Origin: Microbacterium rhizomatis
Lineage (GTDB): Bacteria; Actinomycetota; Actinomycetes; Actinomycetales; Microbacteriaceae
DNA: 64,000 bases
Reading direction: 5' to 3'
Assembly (NCBI RefSeq): GCF_008710745.1
Contig: NZ_VYSA01000002.1
Span: forward strand, 868,001 to 932,000
The notes beneath the pieces were generated by a model. The model saw only the letters and a program-made list of their open reading frames with translations, searched no databases and was not told the origin of the DNA. This document shows positions 52,259-61,354 of the stretch, one piece after another. A program made the position numbers and the translations under genes. Position 1 is the stretch's first letter. Every line of letters begins with the position of its first letter.

Positions 52259-54076
52259 TCAGCGCTGGCTGACCTTGCCGGAGAGTCGGGCGATGGGCGC
52301 GAGCACGAGGGGGCGTGCGGCGATCCACGCGGCGACGATGAGCACCAGCGAACCCACGAAGATCCAGAACCCGGTCCAGTTGATCGCGTCCTGCCCCCCG
52401 TACATGTGGTTGAGGTTGCGGAGCGCACCCGTCGCGAAAACGAGGGCGACGTGGACGATGATGAACGCCACGAAATAGAGCATCACCGGGAAGTGGACCG
52501 CGCGGGCCCATTCGATCGGGTAGGCCTTGTTGAGCTTCTCGGCGTTCTTCGGCCAGAGTCCCGACATCCGCACCCCGGTGATCGCCGCGAGCGGAGCGGC
52601 GATGAAGATCGTGACGAAGTAGGCGAGCACCTGCAGGCTGTTGTAGTTGACCCAGCCGTTCTCGGTCGGCCAGTCCAGCGACACGTACTGCAGCGCGGCC
52701 GAGATCGCGTTCGGGATGACGTCCCAGGATGTCGGGACCACCCGCATCCACTGCCCCGTCGCGAACAGCAGCACGACGAAGATGACACCGTTCGTGAGCC
52801 ACAGCACGTCGAGCGACTGGTGGAACCACAACGACAGGCTGATCTTGCCGCGCCCGTTCTTCGACCACTTCGGCGTCCAGAACGCACTCGGCCGTTTGTC
52901 GTTGCGCACCTGCAGGCCGGTGCGGATGATCAGCACCATGAAGAACGTGTTGAAGAAGTGCTGCCATGCCAGCCAGCCGGGGATGCCGACCGGCGCCCCC
53001 TCGGGCAGGTGCGACTCGCCGGGGTAGGTAACGAGGAAGTCCTGCATGAAGGTCAGGCTCAGGAACCAGCGGACGAACAGCACCGCCGACGCCGCGAGGA
53101 TCAGCAGCGCCAGCACGCCGAACACCCCCGCGATCGCGATCGGCCACGGCGGGCGCTTCGCCAGCGACCGGATGCTGTCGTCTTTCGGCTCTGCGAGCGC
53201 CGCAGGCTTGGATGCCGCCGCCTTACCCGGCCACACCGTCAGAGTGAACGGCAGGGGCGGGCGCGGGCCGGTCGTCGCGACGACGGACCCCGTCGAAATG
53301 CCGGGAGGAACGGGCGGTTCGGCCGTCCGCGACAGCTGGACGGCCGTGGTCGCTACCGGCGTTTCGACGGCCGTGGTCGCTACCGGCGTTTCGACGGCCG
53401 TCGTCTCCGGCTCTTCGGCCGGCGCGGACTCCGCGATCGGTGCGGCGACGGGCGCGAACCCGGCCGGGGGCCAGGGCTCGCCGCCCTCGACGCGGGGCAG
53501 CCCACGTCGCAGGGCCCGACCCGACCCCGCGCCTGCAGCGCTCGCGGCCGGTGCCGTCGCCGGCACCGGCGGCGCCGGCGGCGCGAGCGCAGGCGTGGGC
53601 GCTTCGGGGGCCACTTCCCGCCGGAACTCGGCCTCGGAAGCGGCGGCAGCTGGCCCTCGAGCGGCCACGGCGGGAGCGACGGATGCCGGAGGCCAGGGTT
53701 CCCCGCCGGGCACACGCGGCAGCCCCCGGCGCACCGACCTCATCACGGGCGCGGCGACCGGGGCCTGCGCCGGCTCAGGTGCCACTTCCTGCCGCAACAT
53801 AGCCTCTGAAGCGACCACAACCGGCCCCTCAATGATGGGTACGTCCGGCTCAGGTGCCACTTCCCGCCGCAACGCAGCCTCGGAAGCGACCACAACCGGC
53901 CCCTCAATGGTGGGTACGTCCGGCTCAGGTGCCACTTCCTGCCGCAACGCAGCCTCGGAAGCGACCACAACCGGCCCCTCGACTGCTACGGCGGCCGACT
54001 CCCCCGCGGGCGGCCAGGGGTCGCCGCCGGGGCGGCGTGGCAGGCCCCGGCGCACGGTGGTTCCGAAGGTCGCCAT
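52259..54076 (-). CDS. Cytochrome b-like membrane protein with repetitive N-terminal half
   Basis: A 605-residue protein in two parts. Residues 1 to about 300 are Pro/Ala-rich with repeats: three copies of RRGLPRxxGGxPWPPA (near 9-24, 113-128, 188-203), three tandem 25-residue units, and a TTAVETPVA duplication. From about 308 there are six hydrophobic helices with candidate heme His in [25 protein letters not shown] and IVHVALVF, as in cytochrome b/b6-type proteins. It starts 4 nt after etfA and ends the etfB-etfA operon. A role moving electrons between ETF and the membrane is inferred. Confidence 0.82.
   Translation of the reverse strand: MATFGTTVRRGLPRRPGGDPWPPAGESAAVAVEGPVVVASEAALRQEVAPEPDVPTIEGPVVVASEAALRREVAPEPDVPIIEGPVVVASEAMLRQEVAPEPAQAPVAAPVMRSVRRGLPRVPGGEPWPPASVAPAVAARGPAAAASEAEFRREVAPEAPTPALAPPAPPVPATAPAASAAGAGSGRALRRGLPRVEGGEPWPPAGFAPVAAPIAESAPAEEPETTAVETPVATTAVETPVATTAVQLSRTAEPPVPPGISTGSVVATTGPRPPLPFTLTVWPGKAAASKPAALAEPKDDSIRSLAKRPPWPIAIAGVFGVLALLILAASAVLFVRWFLSLTFMQDFLVTYPGESHLPEGAPVGIPGWLAWQHFFNTFFMVLIIRTGLQVRNDKRPSAFWTPKWSKNGRGKISLSLWFHQSLDVLWLTNGVIFVVLLFATGQWMRVVPTSWDVIPNAISAALQYVSLDWPTENGWVNYNSLQVLAYFVTIFIAAPLAAITGVRMSGLWPKNAEKLNKAYPIEWARAVHFPVMLYFVAFIIVHVALVFATGALRNLNHMYGGQDAINWTGFWIFVGSLVLIVAAWIAARPLVLAPIARLSGKVSQR
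53774..53981 (-). repeat. 75-bp tandem repeat, about three copies
   Basis: GGTGCCACTTCC recurs at 75-bp intervals (first base of GCCAC at 53781, 53856, 53931). The unit encodes 25 residues ([20 protein letters not shown] plus DVPTI). The copies are nearly identical at the DNA level, implying recent expansion and likely length variation between strains. Confidence 0.85.
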
Positions 54077-54080
54077 CCGG

Positions 54081-55049
54081 CTACGCCTTCTTCGCCTCGA
54101 GCGCGGCGATCAGCTGCGGCACGACGGTGAACACGTCGCCGACGACGCCGAAGTCGGCGATGTCGAAGATCGGAGCATCCGCGTCCTTGTTGATCGCGAC
54201 GATCGTCTTGGCGGTCTGCATGCCGGCCTTGTGCTGGATCGCGCCGGAGATGCCGAGAGCCACATACAGCTGCGGCGACACCGAGACACCGGTCTGCCCG
54301 ACCTGCGCCGAGTACGGCACGTAGCCGGCATCCACGGCCGCGCGTGACGCGCCCACAGCGGCGCCCAGCACGTCGGCGAGCTGCTCGACGAGCACGAACT
54401 GCTCCTTCGAGCCGAGCCCGCGGCCACCCGACACGACCTTCCCCGATCCGCGCAGCTCCGGACGCGAGGACGCCACGACCGCTTCCTCGACGGAATCGAC
54501 GGATGCTGCCTTCTTGCCGGATGCCGTCACCTTCAGCGCCTGCACGACCGGAGACGCGACCGCCTCGGCGCGGGCCTCGACCGCACCCTGGCGCACGGTG
54601 ATCACCGGGGCACCGAACGTCGAGGACGAGGTCACCGTGTATGCGCCGCCGTAGACGGAGTGCTGCGCGAGGACGCCTTCGGCGTCGCGGGCCACGCCCA
54701 CCGCGTCCACGCACAGCGCCGAACGCGTCCGCGCCGCGAAGCGGCCGGCGACATCGCGCCCCTCGATCGAGTTGGAGATCAGCACCGCATCGGGCCGTAC
54801 GAGGTCGGCCGCCGCGACGAGCGCATCGACCACGGGAACCGTCAGTCCGTCGCCGGGCGCGGCGACCAGCACCGTCGCCGCGCCGAGGGCACCGGCATCC
54901 GCCGCGAGCTTCTCGTCGCCGACCACGAGCGCGACCGGTGTGCCCACGAGCGACGCCGCACCCAGCAGCGCCGCCGCGGACTTCGCGATCGTGCCCGACG
55001 CGGTCACCTCGACGAGGACGAGGATCGAATCTTCTGCGAAATCAGTCAT
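54081..55049 (-). CDS. etfA: Electron transfer flavoprotein alpha subunit
   Basis: A 322-residue alpha subunit that binds FAD and accepts electrons from acyl-CoA dehydrogenases. The C-terminal FAD domain shows [60 protein letters not shown], and [20 protein letters not shown]. The start is ATG 55049, following GAGGGGC. It lies 10 nt downstream of etfB and 4 nt upstream of the cytochrome b-like gene. Confidence 0.97.
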   Translation of the reverse strand: MTDFAEDSILVLVEVTASGTIAKSAAALLGAASLVGTPVALVVGDEKLAADAGALGAATVLVAAPGDGLTVPVVDALVAAADLVRPDAVLISNSIEGRDVAGRFAARTRSALCVDAVGVARDAEGVLAQHSVYGGAYTVTSSSTFGAPVITVRQGAVEARAEAVASPVVQALKVTASGKKAASVDSVEEAVVASSRPELRGSGKVVSGGRGLGSKEQFVLVEQLADVLGAAVGASRAAVDAGYVPYSAQVGQTGVSVSPQLYVALGISGAIQHKAGMQTAKTIVAINKDADAPIFDIADFGVVGDVFTVVPQLIAALEAKKA

Positions 55050-55059
55050 CGGATGCCCC

Positions 55060-55836
55060 TCACGCCAGCCTGTTCGCGATGAGGAACTCGGCGACCTTCT
55101 CGCCGGCATCCCCCTCGTCGGTGATCTTCACGCCCGCCGCGCGCGGCGGCTTCTCGCTGATCGCGGTCATGATCGACCGCGCCGCGGCGGGATCCTCGGC
55201 CACAACGCCCAGGTCAGCGAGCGACAGCGTCTCGAACGGCTTCTTCTTCGCCGCCATGATGCCCTTGAAGTTCGGGAACCGCGCGTCCGGCAGAGCTTCG
55301 GTCACCGAGATCAGCGCGGGCAGCGGCGCCGATACCGTGAGCGTCGCCGCATCCGCGATCCGCGTGCCCGAGACGGAATCCGCCGAGATCTGCACCGATG
55401 ACAGCGCGGTCAGCTGCGGCACGTCCAGCAGCTCCGCGATCATCGCAGGGATCACGCCGCCCACTCCGTCGGTCGACAGGTTGCCGGTGATCACCAGGTC
55501 GAAGCCGGTCCGTTTGATCGCGGCTGCCAGGACCTCTGCGGTCAACCCCAGATCGGCGCCGTGCAGAGCCTCATCCACGACCTGCACGGCCGAACCCGCA
55601 CCCATCGCAAGGCCCTTCCGCACGGTCGCGGCCGCCGACTCCGGAGCCATCGACACCACGACCACCTCGGTACCGGGGTTCTTGTCGGCGTGGCTGAGCG
55701 CGACCTCCAGCGACCGCTCGCCGATCTCGTCCAGCACCACGTCGCCCGCACCGCGATCGGCCAAACCCGTCGCGAGATTCAGCTTGCGATCCCCGTACGT
55801 GTCGGGGACCTCTTTGACCAGCACGATGATCTTCAT
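55060..55836 (-). CDS. etfB: Electron transfer flavoprotein beta subunit
   Basis: A 258-residue beta subunit that binds [63 protein letters not shown], and [20 protein letters not shown]. Two ATGs lie six nt apart. GAGGAG touches the first (55842), so the second (55836) has normal spacing and is chosen. It begins the etfB-etfA-cytochrome b-like operon, opposite a MarR gene. Confidence 0.97.
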   Translation of the reverse strand: MKIIVLVKEVPDTYGDRKLNLATGLADRGAGDVVLDEIGERSLEVALSHADKNPGTEVVVVSMAPESAAATVRKGLAMGAGSAVQVVDEALHGADLGLTAEVLAAAIKRTGFDLVITGNLSTDGVGGVIPAMIAELLDVPQLTALSSVQISADSVSGTRIADAATLTVSAPLPALISVTEALPDARFPNFKGIMAAKKKPFETLSLADLGVVAEDPAAARSIMTAISEKPPRAAGVKITDEGDAGEKVAEFLIANRLA

Positions 55837-56021
55837 CGACATCTCCTCACGCCTTCGGCGAGTCTATCCGGCCGCGTCACTATGTACCCATTCGCTCCGC
55901 AATCCGCACGAATCATTGCGTTCCGGCCACGCTGTGTATACATTGCGGGCTCATCGTGGACCCCATTCGTCATGTGGAGCACGCGCTGAGTAACGTGGGG
56001 CGACAACGAAGGGAGTCGCCC

Positions 56022-56558
56022 ATGGCACCGCGCGCACCGCTCCCCGTCGACCCGATCGCCGAGGCGAAGCGCCAGTGGGTGGCGCACGGATGGACGGATG
56101 CCGCCACCGGCATGACGGCCGTCACCTCGATCATCCGCGCACAGCAGCTGCTCCTCGGTCGCATCGAGTCGACCCTCAAACCCTTCGCGCTGTCGTTCGC
56201 GCGGTACGAGATGCTGCGCCTCCTCGCCTTCACGCGAGAGGGACGGATGCCGATGGCCAGCGCCATCGCGCGCCTCCAGGTGCACCCCACGAGCGTCACG
56301 AACACCGTCGACCGGCTCGTGCGCGACGGCCTGATCGCCCGCGAGCCCCATCCGGATGACGGACGAGCCGCCATGCTCGTGCTCACGCAAGAGGGCAGAG
56401 AGCTCGTCGAACGAGCGACCGAGACGCTCAACGCGGATGTCTTCGTCGAGCCGGGGCTCGACCGCGCCGACACCGACGAGCTCGTGCGGATCATCGCCCG
56501 CCTCCGCAAGGCCGCCGGGGACTTCGCCGACCCGCGACCGCTGCCCGATCCGCTGTGA
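56022..56558 (+). CDS. MarR-family transcriptional regulator
   Basis: A 178-residue winged-helix regulator: SFARYEMLRLLAFTREGRMP, IARLQVHPTSVTNTVDRLVR (recognition helix), DGLIAREPHPDDGRAAMLVL. ATG 56022 has AAGGGAG six nt upstream. It diverges from etfB across a 185-bp region that holds TGTATACA (55935-55942), a possible operator. Its targets may include the etf operon. Confidence 0.9.
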   Translation: MAPRAPLPVDPIAEAKRQWVAHGWTDAATGMTAVTSIIRAQQLLLGRIESTLKPFALSFARYEMLRLLAFTREGRMPMASAIARLQVHPTSVTNTVDRLVRDGLIAREPHPDDGRAAMLVLTQEGRELVERATETLNADVFVEPGLDRADTDELVRIIARLRKAAGDFADPRPLPDPL

Positions 56559-56563
56559 GCGAG

Positions 56564-56663
56564 CGTATTTCGTCTCGTCGCTGCGCTCCTCGCTCAACGA
56601 CCGCCTCACGGTAGACGACACGCGCACCCCGGCCGTTGAGCGAGCGAAGCGAGACGAAACGCG
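56564..56663. repeat. Inverted pair of GTTGAGCGAG-type repeats (bidirectional terminator?)
   Basis: An inverted copy at 56564-56599 (CGTATTTCGTCTCGTCGCTG onwards) faces a direct copy at 56635-56663 (GTTGAGCGAGCGAAGCGAGA onwards). They fill the gap between the convergent MarR and enoyl-CoA hydratase genes and could fold into a long hairpin in either transcript. Copy A of the family is at 11729-11756. Confidence 0.65.
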
Positions 56664-56665
56664 CG

Positions 56666-57442
56666 TCAGCTGTTGGTGAAGTCGGGGCTCCGCTTCTCAC
56701 GGAAGGCCGCCATCCCCTCCTTCTGGTCGTGCGTCGAGAAGAGCGCGGCGAACGCCTGCCGCTCGAACCGCAGGCCCTCGGCGAGCGTCGTCTCCATCGC
56801 GGCATCCAGCGCCGCTTTGGCGGCGAACACCGACGGCAGCGACTTGGACGCGATCGTATCGGCGATCTTCCCCGCCTCGGCGAGCAGATCGGCGGCCGGT
56901 ACGACGCGCGACACGAGTCCCGAGCGCTCGGCCTCGACAGCATCCATCATCCGTCCGGTCAGCACGAGGTCTGCAGCCTTGTAGTAGCCGATCGCGCGCA
57001 GCAGGCGCTGCGATCCGCCGAGGCCCGGGATCACCCCGAGGTTGATCTCGGGCTGCCCGAACTTCGCCGTGTCGGCGGCGATGATGATGTCGCACATCAT
57101 CGCGAGCTCGCAGCCTCCACCGAGCGCGTACCCCGCCACCGCGGCGACCACGGGCGTCCGGATCGCGGCGAACCGCGACCACTCGCCGAAGTGATCGCCC
57201 ATGATCATGTCGAGGCCCGATTTGGCCTCCATCTCTTTGATGTCGGCGCCCGCAGCGAATGCCCGCTCCGATCCGGTGACGACGATCGCCCCGATCCCCC
57301 GGTCGGCGTCGAACCCGGTCGCAGCATCCACGACATCGTGCATGAGCTGCGTGTTCAGCGCGTTGAGTGCTTCAGGACGATGGAGGGTGATCCACCCGAC
57401 CCGTCCGCGGGTCTCGACCAGGATCGTCTCGTACTCGGTCAT
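56666..57442 (-). CDS. Enoyl-CoA hydratase
   Basis: A 258-residue crotonase: [100 protein letters not shown]. It is colinear with 13911-14687 and clearly paralogous. The GAD/GGGCE and GxPE blocks fit a true hydratase. It lies downstream of mmsB with an isobutyryl-type dehydrogenase gene next to that, so methacrylyl-CoA or general crotonyl-CoA hydration are both plausible. Confidence 0.95.
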   Translation of the reverse strand: MTEYETILVETRGRVGWITLHRPEALNALNTQLMHDVVDAATGFDADRGIGAIVVTGSERAFAAGADIKEMEAKSGLDMIMGDHFGEWSRFAAIRTPVVAAVAGYALGGGCELAMMCDIIIAADTAKFGQPEINLGVIPGLGGSQRLLRAIGYYKAADLVLTGRMMDAVEAERSGLVSRVVPAADLLAEAGKIADTIASKSLPSVFAAKAALDAAMETTLAEGLRFERQAFAALFSTHDQKEGMAAFREKRSPDFTNS

Positions 57443-57480
57443 TCGTTCCTGCTTTCGTCGGTGAGGATGCCCGCATGGGC

Positions 57481-57545
57481 ACAGGAGAACACGCCTGAAC
57501 AGGACGATATCGGCTGAATCGTCCTGTTCTCGCTGGTTCTCCTGT
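57481..57545 (-). terminator. Long nested hairpin between mmsB and enoyl-CoA hydratase
   Basis: Outer arms ACAGGAGAAC (57481-57490) and GTTCTCCTGT (57536-57545) and inner arms GAACAGGACGAT (57497-57508) and ATCGTCCTGTTC (57518-57529) are all perfectly paired, separated by symmetric 6-nt internal loops and a 9-nt apical loop. It lies after the mmsB stop. Without a T-tract it is not a classic intrinsic terminator, but it is strong enough to end or protect transcripts. Confidence 0.6.
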
Positions 57546-57560
57546 CGTCAGGCAGCGGGA

Positions 57561-58469
57561 TCAGGCGGGATCGGCGCTGTGCGCGCGGACGGTGTGGATG
57601 ATCCCGGAGAAGTCCTGCCCGGCGCCGGGGCCTTCGGCGAACTCCCGGTAGATCTCGCGCGCGAGGCGACCCATCCGGGCGTCGACGCCCGTCGCATCCA
57701 GCGCGTGCGCGGCCAGCCCCAGGTCTTTGTTCATGAGGGCGCCGGCGAAGCCGGGCTGATAGTCGCGATTAGCGGGGCTCGTCGGCACCGGCCCCGGCAC
57801 CGGGCAGTTCGTCGTGAGCGCCCAGCACTGCCCCGATGCATTCGAAGCGACGTCGAACAGCGCCTGGTGGGTCAGCCCGAGTCGTTCGCCCAGCACGAAT
57901 GCCTCGGCGACCGCGATCTGCGACACGGCGAGGATCATGTTGTTGCACACCTTCGCCGCCTGCCCGAGCCCCGCGCCGCCGCAGTGCACGATGCGGGCAC
58001 CCATCGCCTCGAACAGGGGGCGCGCCGCGTCGAAGACGGTGGCGGAGCCGCCCACCATGAAGGCGAGCGTCGCGTTCTCGGCGCCGACCACTCCGCCCGA
58101 CACGGGTGCGTCGAGACTGCGATGCCCCGCCTCCTCGGCGAGTGCGTGCGCGGCGCGCGCATCGTCGACCGAGATCGTGGAGCAGTCGATGAAGAGCGCA
58201 TCGGATGCGGCGACCTCCCGCAGACCGGGGACTCCGTCGCCGCCCCGATAGGCGTCCAGCACCTGGGCGCCGGTCTGGAACATCGTGATGACGAGGTCGG
58301 CGGCGGTCGCCGCATCCGTCCCGCTCGATGCGACGGGCAAGCCCGCGGCGCGCGCGGCCTCGACCGCGGCGGGGAAGACGTCGAAGCCGATGACGTCGAA
58401 CCCCGCGCCCGCGAGGTTGCGCGCCATCGGCAGGCCCATGTGCCCGAGGCCGAGGAATGCGACCCTCAT
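57561..58469 (-). CDS. mmsB: 3-hydroxyisobutyrate dehydrogenase
   Basis: A 302-residue enzyme of valine catabolism, oxidising 3-hydroxyisobutyrate to methylmalonate semialdehyde with NAD. N-terminal signature FLGLGHMGLPMARNLAGAGF, then DCSTISVDDARAAHALAEEA, DAPVSGGVVGAENATLAFMV, GLGQAAKVCNNMILAVSQIA (catalytic Lys), and the C-terminal GALMNKDLGLAAHALD. ATG 58469 overlaps the acyl-CoA dehydrogenase stop by 4 nt. Confidence 0.95.
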   Translation of the reverse strand: MRVAFLGLGHMGLPMARNLAGAGFDVIGFDVFPAAVEAARAAGLPVASSGTDAATAADLVITMFQTGAQVLDAYRGGDGVPGLREVAASDALFIDCSTISVDDARAAHALAEEAGHRSLDAPVSGGVVGAENATLAFMVGGSATVFDAARPLFEAMGARIVHCGGAGLGQAAKVCNNMILAVSQIAVAEAFVLGERLGLTHQALFDVASNASGQCWALTTNCPVPGPVPTSPANRDYQPGFAGALMNKDLGLAAHALDATGVDARMGRLAREIYREFAEGPGAGQDFSGIIHTVRAHSADPA

Positions 58470-59626
58470 CGTGCGCCGCCCATCAGCTCGCGTCCGATGA
58501 TGACGCGCATGATCTCGTTCGTCCCCTCGAGGATCTGGTGCACACGCAGGTCGCGAACGACCTTCTCGATGCCGTAGTCGTGCAGGTATCCGTACCCGCC
58601 GTGCAGCTGCAGGGCGTCGTTCGCGACCCGGAACCCGACGTCCGTGGCGAAGCGCTTGGCCATCGCGCACTGCAGCGCAACATCGTCGTGGTGCTCGTCC
58701 ATGGCGATCGCGGCATCGCGCACGAGCGCACGTGCGGCGCGCAGCTCGGTCGCCATGTCGGCGAGGGTGAACACGACGCTCTGGCGCTCGGCCAGCGGCT
58801 CACCGAACGTGAACCGCTCGTGCACGTACTGCACCGCGCGATCGAGCGCCCATTGCGCGCCCCCCAGCGAGCAGGCGGCGATGTTCACACGACCGCCGTT
58901 GAGGGCCGACATCGCGATCTTGAAGCCGCCACCGACGGATCCGAGCACCGCGGATGCCGGCACCCGCACTCCGTCGAGGATCACCTGCCGCGTCGGCTGA
59001 GCGTTCCAGCCCATCTTCTTCTCGTTCGCGCCGAACGACAGGCCCGGCGCGTCGCCGGGCACCAGGAACGCCGTGATCCCGCGTGCCCCGGCTTCACCGG
59101 TGCGCGCCATCACGACATACACGGATGCCTCACCCGCACCCGAGATGAACTGCTTGACGCCCGTCAGCACATAGTCGTCGCCGTCGGCGATCGCGCTCGT
59201 CGTCAGGGCGGCGGCGTCCGATCCCGCTCCCGGCTCGGTGAGGCAGTAGCTGCCGAAGTCGCTCATGGCCGTGAGCCGCGGCAGCCATTCGTGGCGCTGC
59301 GCTTCGGTGCCGTAGGTGTCGAGCATCCACGCCACCATGTTGTGGATCGTGATGAACGCGGCGATCGCGGGGTCGCCATGGGCGAGCTCCTCGACGACCG
59401 CCACCGCGTCCTCGCGGGAGAGCGCCGAGCCGCCGACGTCCTCACGGATGCAGATCCCGCCGAGCCCGAGCTCACCGGCGCGGTGCAGGACGTCGCGGGG
59501 GAAGTGCTTGTTCTCGTCCCACTCGAGCGCGTGCGGGGCCAGTTCGTGCCGCGCGAAGTCGCGGACGGCGTCGAGGATGGCGGCGCGCTCTTCGGCGGTC
59601 GTGGGGCTGTCGGTCAGGATCGTCAT
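58466..59626 (-). CDS. Acyl-CoA dehydrogenase, isobutyryl-CoA type
   Basis: A 386-residue dehydrogenase with all classical features: YCLTEPGAGSDAAALTTSAI, LTGVKQFISGAGEASVYVVM, RFTFGEPLAERQSVVFTLAD, LHGGYGYLHDYGIEKVVRDL, and the C-terminal catalytic EGT in QILEGTNEIMRVIIGRELMG. Context with mmsB points to isobutyryl-CoA (valine) oxidation. It differs from the island dehydrogenases, which lack EGT. Electrons go to ETF. Confidence 0.93.
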   Translation of the reverse strand: MTILTDSPTTAEERAAILDAVRDFARHELAPHALEWDENKHFPRDVLHRAGELGLGGICIREDVGGSALSREDAVAVVEELAHGDPAIAAFITIHNMVAWMLDTYGTEAQRHEWLPRLTAMSDFGSYCLTEPGAGSDAAALTTSAIADGDDYVLTGVKQFISGAGEASVYVVMARTGEAGARGITAFLVPGDAPGLSFGANEKKMGWNAQPTRQVILDGVRVPASAVLGSVGGGFKIAMSALNGGRVNIAACSLGGAQWALDRAVQYVHERFTFGEPLAERQSVVFTLADMATELRAARALVRDAAIAMDEHHDDVALQCAMAKRFATDVGFRVANDALQLHGGYGYLHDYGIEKVVRDLRVHQILEGTNEIMRVIIGRELMGGAR

Positions 59627-59659
59627 CGGTCCTCCTCATAGGTCTCCCTACATGATACA

Positions 59660-59669
59660 AGGACTTCCT
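59660..59669. promoter_or_regulatory. Candidate operator upstream of isobutyryl-CoA dehydrogenase
   Basis: AGGACTTCCT, symmetric except for the central CT, lies 34 nt upstream of the dehydrogenase start, within TACAAGGACTTCCTACTA. The promoter is otherwise AT-richer than its surroundings. No regulator gene is adjacent. Confidence 0.3.
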
Positions 59670-59738
59670 ACTATTCGGGCGATCCTCATCGCTCCCCGCC
59701 CGACCGAGCACGCTCGGACGGACGAGGCAGCGCGAGGG

Positions 59739-60071
59739 TCAGTCGTCCCAGACCATGAACGGCCGCAGCTCGATCTGACCGTTGCGGGCCATCGGATGCC
59801 GCGACGCGATCTCGATCGCCTCGTCGAGGTCGTCCACCTCGAGGATGTCGAATCCCACGATCACCTCGCTCGTCTCGACGAACGGGCCGCGGGTGGTGAG
59901 CACCTTCCCGCCACGGACCTTGACGACGGTGGACGCCGAAGCCGGTTCCAGCACCTCGCCGATCACGCGCTTGCCGGCCGCGTCGAGCGGATCGACCCAC
60001 AGGTCGACATCGGACTCGTCGAGCTCGGCATCCGGCTCGAGGGAGGTGACGACGAACATCATGTACTTCAT
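59739..60071 (-). CDS. YCII-related protein
   Basis: A 110-residue ferredoxin-like-fold protein: KYMMFVVTSLEPDAELDESD, KRVIGEVLEPASASTVVKVR, TRGPFVETSEVIVGFDILEV, ASRHPMARNGQIELRPFMV. The final HPMA..G.IE.RP motif carries the conserved His of the YCII superfamily (DGPF-type). Such proteins often accompany ECF sigma factors, but none is adjacent. Function unknown. Confidence 0.88.
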   Translation of the reverse strand: MKYMMFVVTSLEPDAELDESDVDLWVDPLDAAGKRVIGEVLEPASASTVVKVRGGKVLTTRGPFVETSEVIVGFDILEVDDLDEAIEIASRHPMARNGQIELRPFMVWDD

Positions 60072-60173
60072 GGCGTGATCCTTTCAGGTCCGGGCGGGAA
60101 TCGCCCGGTTCACTGAGGGCGTCGCACGCGCTCGGGTCAGATCGACGATTCCCTCGAAAAGAATCTCCGCAGG

Positions 60174-61352
60174 TCAGAGGCGCTCGATGATCGTCGCGTT
60201 CGCGAGCCCGCCGCCCTCGCACATCGTCTGCAGCCCGTATCGTCCGCCGGTCGCCTCGAGGGTCGCCAGAAGCGTCCCGAGAAGCCGTGTGCCGGATGCG
60301 CCGACGGCGTGCCCGAGTGCGATCGCGCCGCCCCACTGGTTGAGCTTCTGCGGGTCGGCGTCCAGCTCGCGCTGCCACGCGAGCGGCACGGGAGCGAACG
60401 CCTCGTTCACTTCGTACGCGTCGAGATCGTGGATGCTCAGGCCCGACCGTTCGAGGATGCGCCGCGTGGCCGGGATCGGCCCCGTCAGCATCATGATCGG
60501 GTCATCGCCGACGACCGAGAACGCGTGGAACCGCGCCCGGGGTGTGAGGCCGAGTTCGATCGCCTTCTCCTCGCTCATGATGAGCGCCGCCGAGGCCGCG
60601 TCGGTGAGCGGAGAGGAGTTGCCCGGCGTGATGTTCCACTCGATCTCGGGGAAGCGCGCGGCGAGCTCATCGGTGCGGAACGAGGCCGGCAGCCCCGCGA
60701 GCTTGTCGACCGTCGTGCCCGCGCGCACCGTCTCGTCGACCGACACCGCGCCGGCATCGGTCTCGACCACGAGCAGCTGCGAGCCGAACCGCTCGGCGGC
60801 CCACGCCTCGGCGGCCCGGCGGTGTGACTCGGCGGAGAACGCATCGAGCTCCTCGCGCGAGAAGCCCCATCGGGCAGCGATCAGCTCGGCGGAGACCCCC
60901 TGGTTGACCAGCCCCTCCGGGTAGCGCGCCGCGACTCCGCGCGAGACCGACCCGCCGTGGGCGCTCGATCCGAGCGGCACACGGCTCATCGACTCGACCC
61001 CGGCCGCGATCACGATGTCGTAGGCGCCGGCCATGATGCCCTGCGCAGCGAAGTGGGCCGCCTGCTGGCTCGAACCGCACTGGCGGTCGATCGTGGTGGC
61101 CGGCACCGACTCGTCGAAACCCGCAGCGAGCACCGCCTGGCGCCCGATGTTCAGCGACTGGTCGCCGATCTGGCTGACGCAGCCCATGATGACATCGTCG
61201 ATCTGGCGCGACTCGAGCCCGTTGCGCTCGAGGACGGCGGTGAGGACGCCCGCGGCGAGATCCACGGGGTGCACGCCCGACAGCGCTCCCCCGGGCTTTC
61301 CACGACCCGAGGGCGTGCGGACGACGTCGACGATGACGGCGGTGGCGCTCAT
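60174..61352 (-). CDS. Acetyl-CoA C-acyltransferase (thiolase)
   Basis: A 392-residue degradative thiolase with all classical motifs: ATTIDRQCGSSQQAAHFAAQ (nucleophilic Cys), GVESMSRVPLGSSAHGG, DAYEVNEAFAPVPLAWQREL (His region), NQWGGAIALGHAVGASGTRL, and the C-terminal GLQTMCEGGGLANATIIERL (second Cys). It lies 2 nt after the citrate-synthase-family gene, on the same strand. It probably serves general fatty acid beta-oxidation. No KstR2-like site is near. Confidence 0.95.
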   Translation of the reverse strand: MSATAVIVDVVRTPSGRGKPGGALSGVHPVDLAAGVLTAVLERNGLESRQIDDVIMGCVSQIGDQSLNIGRQAVLAAGFDESVPATTIDRQCGSSQQAAHFAAQGIMAGAYDIVIAAGVESMSRVPLGSSAHGGSVSRGVAARYPEGLVNQGVSAELIAARWGFSREELDAFSAESHRRAAEAWAAERFGSQLLVVETDAGAVSVDETVRAGTTVDKLAGLPASFRTDELAARFPEIEWNITPGNSSPLTDAASAALIMSEEKAIELGLTPRARFHAFSVVGDDPIMMLTGPIPATRRILERSGLSIHDLDAYEVNEAFAPVPLAWQRELDADPQKLNQWGGAIALGHAVGASGTRLLGTLLATLEATGGRYGLQTMCEGGGLANATIIERL

Positions 61353-61354
61353 GA

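Noticed and set aside
51989..53809. Long plus-strand frame opposite the cytochrome b-like gene
   Set aside because: Low-complexity shadow of the Pro/Ala-rich repeats; no start with a ribosome site and no recognisable domain.
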